In this document: positions 8,192 to 18,225 of the stretch, piece by piece
Numbering within the stretch: position 1 is the stretch's first letter
Layout: each line of letters begins with the position of its first letter
Origin: an uncultured Mesorhizobium sp.
GTDB lineage: Bacteria > Pseudomonadota > Alphaproteobacteria > Rhizobiales > Rhizobiaceae
Length of the DNA stretch: 47,205 bases
Direction of reading: 5' to 3'
NCBI GenBank assembly: GCA_937958475.1
Contig: CALFXR010000166.1
Coordinates: 1-47,205, forward strand
The notes under the pieces: generated by a model
What the model was told of the DNA's origin: nothing
Seen by the model: the letters and a program-made list of their open reading frames with translations, nothing else
Databases searched by the model: none
Position numbers and translations under genes: made by a program

Positions 8192-9292
8192 ATGAAGGTC
8201 ATCGTCGTCGGCGCCGGCATTGCCGGCCTCTCCACCGCCTGGTCGCTGGTCAAGCGCGGTCACGTTGTGACGCTGTTGGAGCAGGGCACGATCCCCAACC
8301 CGCTCGCCGCGTCCGGGGACCATCACCGCATCATCCGCCGCGCCTACGGCGCCGCCACCGGCTACGGCCGCGCCATCACCGAAGCCTATGCAGCCTGGGA
8401 CGAGCTCTGGGGCGACCTCGGCGCCGTCCATCACGATCCGCGCGGCTTCCTCTGCGTATCGCGCGAGGCGGGCGACGAGGCGGAGGAATACCGCGAGGGG
8501 CTGGAGGCGGGCGGCTACCCGTTCGAGCTTCTCGATGCGGCCGAGACGGTGCGCCGTTGGCCGTTCCTCGAAGCCGAGACCATCCGCTACGGATTCTTTT
8601 CCACCGAAGGCGGCGCGCTGCATTGCCGCCGCATCGCCACCGGCATGGCGGGGTGGCTGCGCGAAAAAGGAGCGGACGTCCGCGAGAACGCCAAAGTCGC
8701 GAGCGTCGATACCGCGGCCGGCGCGGTGACACTCGCCGGCGGCGAGCGGCTAGTCGCCGACCGCGTCGTCGTCACCGCCGGCGCCTGGGTGCTGAAGCTG
8801 TTCCCGCAGCTCGCCTCCGACCTCGTCACCTGGCGCACCGCGGTCGTCTACCTCGATCCGCCCGCCGACCTGAAGCCGGCCTGGGAAACGGCGCCGGTGA
8901 TCCTCGACGTCGGCGGCCGCATCGACGGCTACATCATCCCGCCCTCCGGCGGCGCCGGCCTCAAGTTCGGCACCGGCCTGCACAAGATGCCCTCCGACGA
9001 CGCCGACCATAACCGCACCGCCCGCCCGGGCGAGGGCGAAGCCATCCGCGACCGCTTTGCACCGCCCTTCGCCCGGCTCGGCGAGTACGCGATCAAGGAT
9101 GTGGTAACCTGCGTCTACACTTTCACCGAGGACGAGCGCTTCTACGGCGCCGAGTTCGGCAAGGCGCTGGTCGTGTCGGCGTGTTCCGGCCACGGCTACA
9201 AGTTCGGCGCCGCGGTCGGTCGCCGCGTGGCGGACGCGGTCGAGGACGGCGATGTCGACCTGCTGAAGCGCTGGCTGCGCGCGGAGGCCTGA
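8192..9292 (+). CDS. FAD-dependent oxidoreductase, monomeric sarcosine oxidase / N-methyl amino acid oxidase type
   Basis: 366 residues, close to the ~390 of monomeric sarcosine oxidase. The N-terminal FAD motif VIVVGAGIAGLSTAWSL is followed by LLEQ and then HHRIIRRAYG, which matches the HxxxTRIIRxAYG region of this family. Near the C-terminus TCVYTFTEDERF has Cys307 where monomeric sarcosine oxidase binds FAD covalently, and SGHGYK gives Lys337 where that enzyme has its oxygen-activating lysine. Expected activity: oxidation of a secondary amine or N-methyl amino acid with release of hydrogen peroxide and formaldehyde or imine, in the cytoplasm. The neighbours (P450, clpP) do not identify the substrate. 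Confidence 0.88.
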   Translation: MKVIVVGAGIAGLSTAWSLVKRGHVVTLLEQGTIPNPLAASGDHHRIIRRAYGAATGYGRAITEAYAAWDELWGDLGAVHHDPRGFLCVSREAGDEAEEYREGLEAGGYPFELLDAAETVRRWPFLEAETIRYGFFSTEGGALHCRRIATGMAGWLREKGADVRENAKVASVDTAAGAVTLAGGERLVADRVVVTAGAWVLKLFPQLASDLVTWRTAVVYLDPPADLKPAWETAPVILDVGGRIDGYIIPPSGGAGLKFGTGLHKMPSDDADHNRTARPGEGEAIRDRFAPPFARLGEYAIKDVVTCVYTFTEDERFYGAEFGKALVVSACSGHGYKFGAAVGRRVADAVEDGDVDLLKRWLRAEA

Positions 9293-9347
9293 CCAGGCTC
9301 CCCGGCAATTTCGCGGTAAGGTTAGCGTCACGCGACGGGAGAGCGGC

Positions 9348-9377
9348 CTTGCGCAAGGCCGAAGGCGCATCCTATCT
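9348..9377 (+). promoter_or_regulatory. Candidate heat-shock (RpoH-like) promoter upstream of clpP
   Basis: CTTG at 9348-9351 and CCTATCT at 9371-9377 resemble the alphaproteobacterial sigma-32 pattern (CTTG, then CYTATNT). The spacing here is 19 bases rather than the usual 17-18. It lies about 70 bases before the clpP ATG. The match is by eye and the spacing is off, so this is weak. Confidence 0.3.
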
Positions 9378-9445
9378 AACCATGACAGTTTTGGGCGATT
9401 CCAGCCGCTCGGCGGGCGAATCCAATCCGCGAAAAGGAAGAGAAC

Positions 9446-10081
9446 ATGAAGCACCCCGTCGAAACCTACATGAATCTCGTGCCGATGGTGGTCGAGCAGA
9501 CCAATCGCGGCGAGCGCGCCTTCGACATCTTCTCGCGGCTGCTCAAGGAGCGCATCATCTTCATCACCGGCCCGGTCGAGGACAGCATGGCGACGCTGGT
9601 CTGCGCCCAGCTCCTTTTCCTCGAGGCGGAGAATCCGAAGAAGGAGATCAGCCTCTACATCAACTCGCCGGGCGGCGTGGTCACCAGCGGCATGGCGATC
9701 TACGACACCATGCAGTTCATCAAGCCGGCCGTGTCGACGCTCTGTGTCGGCCAGGCGGCGTCGATGGGCTCTCTGCTGCTCTGCGCCGGCCACAAGGACA
9801 TGCGCTTCGCCACGCCGAATGCGCGAATCATGGTCCACCAGCCGTCGGGCGGCTTCTCCGGCCAGGCATCCGACATCGAGCGTCATGCCCAGGACATCAT
9901 CAAGCTGAAGCGGCGCCTGAACGAGGTCTATGTGAAGCACACCGGCAAGGAGTACGAGATGATCGAGCGGACGCTCGACCGTGACCACTTCATGACGGCC
10001 GACGAGGCCCGCGACTTCGGCCTCATCGACAAGGTCATCACCAGCCGCGAAGCCATGGAAAACCCGGCTCCGGCTAGGTGA
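9446..10081 (+). CDS. clpP: ATP-dependent Clp protease proteolytic subunit
   Basis: 211 residues. The Ser-His-Asp triad is visible: Ser106 in GQAASMGSLLL, His131 in ARIMVHQPSGGF, Asp180 in LDRDHFM. The N-terminus has only a short propeptide-like stretch (MKHPVETYMNLVP). ClpP forms a double heptameric barrel and degrades proteins fed by ClpX or ClpA. The AAGAG-type ribosome site sits just before ATG 9446. clpX follows after 291 bases, so the genes may be transcribed separately although they work together. Confidence 0.97.
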   Translation: MKHPVETYMNLVPMVVEQTNRGERAFDIFSRLLKERIIFITGPVEDSMATLVCAQLLFLEAENPKKEISLYINSPGGVVTSGMAIYDTMQFIKPAVSTLCVGQAASMGSLLLCAGHKDMRFATPNARIMVHQPSGGFSGQASDIERHAQDIIKLKRRLNEVYVKHTGKEYEMIERTLDRDHFMTADEARDFGLIDKVITSREAMENPAPAR

Positions 10082-10372
10082 GGGACGCCTCTCGGCGGCC
10101 GGAATGACGCTTTTTTGAAACCGGTGCGCCATTTCTGTCACATTTGCCTGTTCCCTGCCGCATTGCCAGAACCTACGTTAAGGCTATGTTGAGTTTCGGA
10201 CGGGTAGCCTCCTGGCGGGGCAGCCTCGAATCATTGCCGCGATTTCTGGTTTGTGTTTGGTACGGAAATGCGCAGCCGGGTCTGGCCGCATGCGCCGGCG
10301 TACCGTTCGCCGCAAACAGGTATCCAGCCACGGGCCGCGGGCGCGGCAGGTGGAACTGAAAGGACGAGACAC

Positions 10373-11647
10373 ATGAGCAAGGTCAGCAACAGCGGGGGCG
10401 ACTCGAAGAACACGCTCTACTGCTCGTTCTGCGGCAAGAGCCAGCACGAGGTCCGCAAGCTGATCGCCGGGCCGACCGTGTTCATCTGCGACGAGTGCGT
10501 CGAGCTGTGCATGGACATCATCCGCGAGGAGAACAAGACCTCGCTGGTGAAGTCGCGCGAGGGCGTGCCGACCCCGCAGGAGATCCTCAAGGTCCTCGAC
10601 GACTACGTCATCGGCCAGCCCTACGCGAAGCGGGTGCTGTCGGTGGCCGTGCACAACCACTACAAGCGCCTGGCGCATTCCGGGAAGAACAACGACGTCG
10701 AGCTGGCGAAGTCGAACATCCTACTGATCGGCCCGACGGGCTGCGGCAAGACGCTGCTCGCCCAGACGCTGGCGCGCATCATCGACGTGCCCTTCACCAT
10801 GGCCGACGCCACGACGCTGACCGAAGCCGGTTATGTCGGCGAGGACGTCGAGAACATCATCCTCAAGCTGCTCCAGGCGGCCGATTACAACGTCGAGCGC
10901 GCCCAGCGCGGCATCGTCTACATCGACGAGATCGACAAGATCAGCCGCAAGTCGGACAATCCCTCGATCACCCGCGACGTTTCGGGCGAGGGCGTCCAGC
11001 AGGCGCTCCTGAAGATCATGGAAGGCACGGTCGCGTCCGTGCCCCCGCAGGGCGGACGCAAGCATCCGCAGCAGGAGTTCCTGCAGGTCGACACGGCGAA
11101 CATCCTGTTCATCTGCGGCGGCGCCTTCGCCGGCCTGGACAAGATCATCTCCGACCGCGGCCGCAAGACGTCGATCGGCTTCAGCGCGGCCGTCGCCTCG
11201 CCGGAAGACCGGCGCACCGGCGAGCTGTTCCGCCAGGTCGAGCCGGAGGACCTGCTGAAGTTCGGCCTGATCCCCGAGTTCGTCGGCCGTCTGCCGGTGC
11301 TCGCCACCCTTGAAGACCTCGACGAGCCTGCGCTGATCCAGATCCTGACCGAGCCGAAGAACGCGCTCGTCAAGCAGTATCAGCGCCTGTTCGAGATGGA
11401 GAACGTCGACCTCACCTTCCACGAGAACGCGCTCTCGGCGATCGCCAAGCGCGCCATCGAGCGCAAGACCGGCGCCCGCGGCCTGCGCTCGATCATGGAG
11501 GCGATCCTGCTCGACACGATGTTCGAGCTGCCGGCGCTGGAGGGTGTCCAGGAGGTGGTGATCTCCGAGGAGGTCGTCACCGGCAGCGCCCGGCCGCTCT
11601 ACATCTACTCCGAGCGCGAGAAGGAAAAGGGTTCCGTCAGCGCCTGA
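10373..11647 (+). CDS. clpX: ATP-dependent Clp protease ATP-binding subunit ClpX
   Basis: 424 residues, the normal length. The N-terminal zinc-binding domain has four cysteines (C17, C20 in YCSFCGK; C39, C42 in FICDECVELC). The AAA+ domain shows Walker A GPTGCGKT (about residue 121) and Walker B YIDEIDKI. The pore loop follows GYVGEDVENI, and the sensor/arginine region is in GLIPEFVGRLPV. ClpX unfolds tagged substrates and feeds them to ClpP. I chose ATG 10373 (MSKVSNSGGDSKNTLYC) over in-frame ATGs further upstream because it matches known rhizobial ClpX starts and has AAAGGACGAG eleven bases before it. Confidence 0.97.
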   Translation: MSKVSNSGGDSKNTLYCSFCGKSQHEVRKLIAGPTVFICDECVELCMDIIREENKTSLVKSREGVPTPQEILKVLDDYVIGQPYAKRVLSVAVHNHYKRLAHSGKNNDVELAKSNILLIGPTGCGKTLLAQTLARIIDVPFTMADATTLTEAGYVGEDVENIILKLLQAADYNVERAQRGIVYIDEIDKISRKSDNPSITRDVSGEGVQQALLKIMEGTVASVPPQGGRKHPQQEFLQVDTANILFICGGAFAGLDKIISDRGRKTSIGFSAAVASPEDRRTGELFRQVEPEDLLKFGLIPEFVGRLPVLATLEDLDEPALIQILTEPKNALVKQYQRLFEMENVDLTFHENALSAIAKRAIERKTGARGLRSIMEAILLDTMFELPALEGVQEVVISEEVVTGSARPLYIYSEREKEKGSVSA

Positions 11648-11696
11648 TCGGGCGGCGGCCGGTCGTGCACACGTCGCGAACCATCCATGTACGAAG

Positions 11697-11726
11697 CATG
11701 AACGGCGCCTCCGGGCGCCGTTCATG
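11697..11726 (+). terminator. Hairpin terminator after clpX
   Basis: A perfect 12-bp stem (arms 11698-11709 and 11714-11725) with a four-base TCCG loop, extended by one more C-G pair. It lies 50 bases after the clpX stop. Only a short T-run (GTTTG) follows, but stem strength and position support a terminator that separates clpX from lon. Confidence 0.7.
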
Positions 11727-11748
11727 TTTGATCGGTTCAACTCTTGAT

Positions 11749-11775
11749 CTTGCCCGCGCGGGCCTCCACTTATGC
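11749..11775 (+). promoter_or_regulatory. Candidate heat-shock-type promoter and direct repeats upstream of lon
   Basis: CTTG at 11749-11752 and CTTATGC at 11769-11775, 16 bases apart, loosely fit the alphaproteobacterial RpoH pattern. Downstream are two copies of CAATGTCC (11803-11810 and 11821-11828) whose starts are 18 bases apart, with no known binder. The lon ATG is at 11918. This is an eye match only; lon is a classical heat-shock gene, which makes it plausible. Confidence 0.3.
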
Positions 11776-11917
11776 CCCAGGTCGAGACCGCATTCCGCGC
11801 TGCAATGTCCCACCGGGCCACAATGTCCGATCGGATGATAGGCGGAACGGCCGGCGGCCGTTAATATGAGATTCGCGGTTGGCTCTGCGTGGCGGCCGCG
11901 ACAGGAAAGGTAAGTCC

Positions 11918-14335
<2,418 letters not shown>

Positions 14336-14354
14336 CGGCGCAATCGAAAGTCGC

Positions 14355-14407
14355 AAAAGCCGGGCCCAGCGCCCGGCTTTTCTGTGAAAAAGCCCGGAAA
14401 ACCGGGC
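14355..14407 (+). terminator. Intrinsic terminator after lon, with a second hairpin
   Basis: An 11-bp stem with arms 14355-14365 and 14371-14381 (AAAAGCCGGGC/GCCCGGCTTTT), loop CCAGC, ending in a T-run: a classical rho-independent terminator 20 bases after the lon stop. A second short stem GCCCGG/CCGGGC (14392-14397 with 14402-14407, AAAA loop) follows directly. Confidence 0.88.
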
Positions 14408-14519
14408 GATTCAGCCGGTCATGTCGCAAATAGCACTTGGTGGCGGGAACGGTTCTTTCTAGAGTCCCGTTCCTGCCGGTCGAATCGAAATCCCGGTATT
14501 CTCAAGGAAGGAAGTTTTG

Positions 14520-14792
14520 ATGAACAAGAACGAACTGGTGTCTGCCGTCGCTGACGCAGCGAAGATTTCGAAGAGCGACGCTCAGTCGGCGGTCGATGCG
14601 GTGTTTTCCGTCATCACCTCCGAGTTGAAGAAGGGCGGCGACGTGCGCCTCGTCGGGTTCGGCAACTTCAGCGTCACCAAGCGCGCCGCCACCACCGGCC
14701 GCAACCCGCAGACGGGTGCCGAAGTGAAGATTCCGGCGCGCAGCGTGCCGAAGTTCTCCGCCGGCAAGGGTCTTAAGGACGCCGTCAACTGA
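14520..14792 (+). CDS. hupB: DNA-binding protein HU
   Basis: 90 residues, the standard HU length. MNKNELVSAVADAAKISKSDA is the N-terminal dimerising helix pair. VRLVGFGNFSVTKRAATTGRNPQTG is the beta-arm region with the conserved GFG and the Arg-Asn-Pro tip that inserts into the minor groove, and IPARSVPKFSAGKGLKDAVN is the end. HU bends and compacts DNA as a dimer. AAGGAAGGA lies seven bases before ATG 14520. The gene follows lon after a terminator, as in many Rhizobiales, and has its own terminator, so it is a single-gene unit. Confidence 0.97.
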   Translation: MNKNELVSAVADAAKISKSDAQSAVDAVFSVITSELKKGGDVRLVGFGNFSVTKRAATTGRNPQTGAEVKIPARSVPKFSAGKGLKDAVN

Positions 14793-14821
14793 CGCTGTCG
14801 GTCCCTTCGACGCATCCGAGG

Positions 14822-14852
14822 AGCCGGGCATCGTCCCGGCTTTTCTTTTTTC
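14822..14852 (+). terminator. Intrinsic terminator after hupB
   Basis: Stem GCCGGG/CCCGGC (14823-14828 with 14835-14840), six-base loop CATCGT, followed by a T-rich tail TTTTCTTTTTT. It lies 30 bases after the hupB stop. A textbook rho-independent terminator. Confidence 0.9.
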
Positions 14853-14971
14853 AGGCCGCGCTGCGACATTTTCTCCATCCGGCTCGACCGTCACCGGTCT
14901 GTCATGGCCCCATCCTAGCCTCCGGCCGCCGCGCAGCTTGATCGCCGTGCGGCAGGCTGGGAGCTGAACCG

Positions 14972-16456
14972 GTGAATGCCCACGACATGCCGCCAGAGGG
15001 TGCGGCGGAACGGACCTTCGAGGACCTGCTCGAATTGCGGGCGGCGGTCGCCGATGGATCCGCGGAATCGCTGAAGCGGTTCCGTGCGCTCGGCGGAGGC
15101 GACGACCCGTCGCTCGTCAACCTTGCCCACTATCTCGCGCTTCGCCATCACGACATCCGCACGCTGCAGCGGCAGCTGATGTGGCGCGGCCTGTCGTCGC
15201 TCGGCCGGCTGGAGAGCCGGGTGTTGCTCACGCTCGACGCCGTGCTCGCCACGCTGGCGAGACTGGAAGGGCGCCCGGCGCCGTTTCCCGCGCCGAGCGA
15301 AGCCGCGTTCTTCGCCGGGGAGGTCCGGCTCGCTTCTGCCGCCGACAGGCTCTTCGGCGACGTGCCGCTGAACCGCCGCAGCCGGATCATGGTGACCCTG
15401 CCGTCCGAGGCCGCGACCGACCGCGAATGGGTCATTGCAATGGCCCGCGCCGGTATGGACACGGCCCGGATAAACTGCGCCCATGACGATCAGGAAGCCT
15501 GGCGCAGGATGGCCGAGAACGTAAAGGCGGCAGGAGAGGCCGTCGGACGCCGGCTGACGATCCTCATGGACATCGCCGGCCCGAAGATACGCACCGGCAC
15601 GGTCGCCTTGCCCGATGCGAAGGCGCGGCTGCATCCGGGCGACGCCTTCCGCCTCGTCTCGACCGGCGCACCGAGTCCGACGGCGGACGTGCCGTTCAGC
15701 GCATCCGTCTCCCTGCCCGAGATCGTCACGCGCCTCGAGGCCGGCCATCGCTTCCGCTACGACGACGGCAAGCTCGAAGGCATCGTCGAATGCGTCGGCG
15801 ACGGCGAGGCGATCGTGCGCGTGCAGCGGGCCAGGGAACGGGGCGTGAAGCTCAAGCCGGAGAAGGGCATCAACCTGCCCGATACCGTGCTCGGCCTGTC
15901 GCCGCTGACGGCCAAGGACGAGGCGGATCTTTCCGCGGTCATCGAATGCGCCGACATGATCGGCTATTCCTTCGTCAGCCGGCCCTGCGACATCGGCCTC
16001 CTGGAGGAGGCGCTGGCCCGCCACGGCCGCCGCGAACGTCCGCTTGGCCTCGTCGCCAAGATCGAATTGCCCGAGGCCGTGCGCAACCTGCCCGACCTGA
16101 TCGCGGCGGCTGCCGGCCGCCGTCCGTTCGGTGTCATGATCGCGCGCGGCGACCTGGCCGCCGAGATCGGCTTCGAGAGGCTGGCGGAAATGCAGGAGGA
16201 GATCCTGTGGATCTGCGAGGCGGCGAGCGTGCCGGTCGTCTGGGCGACGCAGGTCCTGGAAGGCCTCGTCAAGGACGGCATCCCCTCGCGCGGCGAGATG
16301 ACCGATGCCGCGATGGCGGCGCGCGCCGAGTGCGTCATGCTGAACAAGGGGCCGATGGTCGGCGCGGCGGTAGACGTCCTCGACCGGCTGCTGGCGCGCA
16401 TGGACGAGCACGTCTTCAAGAAGACGCCGCGCCTGCGCGCGCTGAGGTCCTGGTAG
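14972..16456 (+). CDS. Atypical pyruvate kinase-like protein with a novel N-terminal region and no C-terminal domain
   Basis: 494 residues. Residues about 135-475 are a pyruvate kinase barrel: IMVTLPSEAATDREWVIAMA, ARINCAHDD (normally RxNFSHG), DIAGPKIRTGT, VAKIELPEAV with Lys363 and Glu365 (phosphoryl-transfer Lys and metal-binding Glu), MIARGDLAAEIGF with Asp394, and WATQVLEGLVKDGIPSRGEMTDAA. The catalytic residues are therefore kept. Unusual features are about 135 extra residues at the N-terminus (helical by eye, unrecognised), loss of the usual MLSGET (here MLNKGP), and a stop soon after the barrel, so the regulatory C-domain is missing. The start is GTG 14972; ATG 14987 is possible. It stands alone, convergent with the GntR gene. 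Confidence 0.85.
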   Translation: MNAHDMPPEGAAERTFEDLLELRAAVADGSAESLKRFRALGGGDDPSLVNLAHYLALRHHDIRTLQRQLMWRGLSSLGRLESRVLLTLDAVLATLARLEGRPAPFPAPSEAAFFAGEVRLASAADRLFGDVPLNRRSRIMVTLPSEAATDREWVIAMARAGMDTARINCAHDDQEAWRRMAENVKAAGEAVGRRLTILMDIAGPKIRTGTVALPDAKARLHPGDAFRLVSTGAPSPTADVPFSASVSLPEIVTRLEAGHRFRYDDGKLEGIVECVGDGEAIVRVQRARERGVKLKPEKGINLPDTVLGLSPLTAKDEADLSAVIECADMIGYSFVSRPCDIGLLEEALARHGRRERPLGLVAKIELPEAVRNLPDLIAAAAGRRPFGVMIARGDLAAEIGFERLAEMQEEILWICEAASVPVVWATQVLEGLVKDGIPSRGEMTDAAMAARAECVMLNKGPMVGAAVDVLDRLLARMDEHVFKKTPRLRALRSW

Positions 16457-16473
16457 ACCGGCGGCCGTCGCCT

Positions 16474-17175
16474 TTACGGTAGCCTGGGCACGATCAGGTC
16501 GGCCGCTGAACCGAGGTCGTTGGCGATCGCCGCTTCGGCGGCGTCGCCATCCCTCGCTTCCAGCGCGCGGATGATCTCACGGTGCCGCTCCATCGTCGCC
16601 GTGCTGCTGATCTTGTAGGGATGATGGTGCAGCGCCGGGCCGATCCGCACCCAGAAGTTTTCGATCAACGCCAGGAGGTTTGGCCGGTTCGCCCTCTCGT
16701 AGATGGTGAAGTGGAAGCGGTAGTTCTCCTCCAGGGCGTCCTTCGAGTTCTCGTGCCGCGCCATCTTGTCGTTGATCCGCTCCAACTGGCGTAGCGTCTG
16801 CTTGTCCATCGTCTGGCAAGCCAGCCTGCCGGCGAGGCCTTCGAGCCGCTGGCGGATTTCGGTCAGTTCGCGGTATTCCGACTGGGTCAGGCTCTTCAGG
16901 AAGAAGCCGCTCTGCGGGCGTCCTTCGAGAACGCCGTCGGCCTCGAGGCGCTTCAGCGCGTCGCGTACCGGCTGGACGCTGACCTTGAGGGCCTGGGCGA
17001 GGGAACGGCTGGTCAGCGACGTGCCGGGTGCGACGTGGCCGCTCGCCAGCGCTTGCCGGATGCTGCGATAGACCTGCCGCTCGACCGTTTCGGCCGACGC
17101 CTCGTCGATCGCTTCGAGATCGGGCGCCTCCGACTGCTGTCGTCCCGGCCTGCGCCGGACTGCGGCCTGAGCCAT
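16474..17175 (-). CDS. GntR-family transcriptional regulator, FadR/FCD subfamily
   Basis: 233 residues. The winged helix-turn-helix spans about residues 33-95 (QVYRSIRQALASGHVAPG, SRSLAQALKVSVQPVRDALKR, LEADGVLEGRPQSGFFLK). The all-helical FCD ligand domain spans about 100-220, with histidines placed as in metal-binding FCD proteins (YRFHFTIYERAN, LHHHPYKIS, RHREIIRAL). GGAGGT five bases upstream of ATG 17175 decides the start; the frame continues 16 residues further but without such a site. FCD regulators usually sense a carboxylic acid or amino acid and repress the adjacent catabolic operon. It is divergent from the SDR-led operon, and two palindromes lie in the shared intergenic region, so it very likely controls that operon and the matching promoter at 28019. 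Confidence 0.92.
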   Translation of the reverse strand: MAQAAVRRRPGRQQSEAPDLEAIDEASAETVERQVYRSIRQALASGHVAPGTSLTSRSLAQALKVSVQPVRDALKRLEADGVLEGRPQSGFFLKSLTQSEYRELTEIRQRLEGLAGRLACQTMDKQTLRQLERINDKMARHENSKDALEENYRFHFTIYERANRPNLLALIENFWVRIGPALHHHPYKISSTATMERHREIIRALEARDGDAAEAAIANDLGSAADLIVPRLP

Positions 17176-17369
17176 GCTACCTCCGCTGCTCGCTGCGACC
17201 GTGCCTCCGGCACCGCGTTTCAATTCGCACGGCCGCCCCCCTCCGGCTGCATGAGAAAGAACCTTCCGAACGTCGCACCCGACATCCGGTTCATCAACTG
17301 CTCATGCAAGCCTTGGTTCGATCTGGCAAGGGTTTGTGTCTATTGCCTGCGCCTTCCCAAATGGGATTT

Positions 17370-17422
17370 CTGAAATAGCAGATTGACACTACGAATTTTT
17401 TCTGTTGGTTTTGCTATATCAG
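17370..17422 (+). promoter_or_regulatory. Paired operator palindromes upstream of the catabolic operon (site pair A)
   Basis: Two near-copies of the palindrome CTGATATATCAG: CTGAAATAGCAG at 17370-17381 and TTGCTATATCAG at 17411-17422, centres 41 bp apart (about four helical turns). A TTGACA at 17383-17388 directly follows the first site. No good -10 sits at 17 bases from it, so the promoter itself is not resolved. The same arrangement recurs at 28019-28070. The site lies between the divergent GntR gene (start 17175) and the SDR gene (start 17452). FCD-type GntR proteins are known to bind short AT-rich palindromes of this kind; the assignment to this regulator is inference from position. Confidence 0.72.
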
Positions 17423-17451
17423 TTTGTGCATCAAAAAAAAAGGGGTTTGCG

Positions 17452-18222
17452 GTGCAGGAGAGTGGTCTGGGGGGGCAGACTGCGATCGTGACGGCGGCAG
17501 GCGGAGGCGCCGGGCGCGTGATCGCCGCGACGCTCGCCGCACAAGGCGCCCGCGTGATCGCCTGCGACGTCAGCGCCGGCGGCCTGGCTGAATCCGCGGC
17601 GCTGCATCCGGCCATCGAGACGGTCGTCGGCGACGTCGGCGACGAGGCCGCGGTGGCGGGGATCGTGGCGAAAGCCGGCGATCGCGTCGACATCCTGGTC
17701 AACAATGTCGGCATTGCCGGGCCGACGGCCCGCGCCGAGGATGTCACGCTCGCCGACTGGAACGAGTCCATCCGCGTCAACCTGACCAGCCACTTCCTCT
17801 TCGCCCGCGCGGTCATCCCCGGCATGAAGGCGCGCGGAGCCGGCCTGATCGTCAACATCTCCTCCGGCAGCGCCAAGGTCGGGCTGCCGCTCAGGCTTCC
17901 CTATGTCGTCACCAAGGGTGCCGTCCTCAGTCTGACGATGAACCTCGCGCGCGAGCTCGGCCCGTTCGGCATCCGCGTCAACGCCATCCTGCCCGGCGCC
18001 ATCCGCGGCGACCGCATCAACCGCGTCATCGAGGCGAAGGCGAAGGCGCTCGGCGTCGACCGAGCCGAATACGAGAGGGGACTGCTGCGCTACATCTCCA
18101 TGCGCACCATGGTCGAGCCGGAAGACATCGCCGCGACGATCGCTTTCCTCGCGTCGCCCGGCGGCGCCCGGATCTCCGGCCAGATGCTCGGCGTCGACGG
18201 CAACATCGAGTGGGAAGAATAG
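17452..18222 (+). CDS. Short-chain dehydrogenase/reductase (SDR)
   Basis: 256 residues from GTG 17452. The in-frame ATG 69 bases upstream would start inside the operator region, so I prefer the GTG, which has AAAAAGGGG about ten bases before it. The nucleotide loop reads TAAGGGAGRVIA, a variant of TGxxxGxG. NNVG is present, the catalytic Ser is in IVNISSGSAKVG and the Tyr-Lys pair in YVVTKGAV. It ends MLGVDGNIEWEE, typical of classical SDRs. It should oxidise an alcohol or reduce a ketone with NAD(P). As first gene of the operon with an aminotransferase it may act on a hydroxy or keto acid of the same pathway. The stop is three bases before the next ATG. Confidence 0.9.
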   Translation: MQESGLGGQTAIVTAAGGGAGRVIAATLAAQGARVIACDVSAGGLAESAALHPAIETVVGDVGDEAAVAGIVAKAGDRVDILVNNVGIAGPTARAEDVTLADWNESIRVNLTSHFLFARAVIPGMKARGAGLIVNISSGSAKVGLPLRLPYVVTKGAVLSLTMNLARELGPFGIRVNAILPGAIRGDRINRVIEAKAKALGVDRAEYERGLLRYISMRTMVEPEDIAATIAFLASPGGARISGQMLGVDGNIEWEE

Positions 18223-18225
18223 GCG

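Noticed and set aside
17383..17420. A sigma-70 promoter made of TTGACA at 17383 and TATATC at 17415.
   Set aside because: The spacer would be 26 bases (25 at the matching site near 28032), too long; the TATATC belongs to the operator palindrome.
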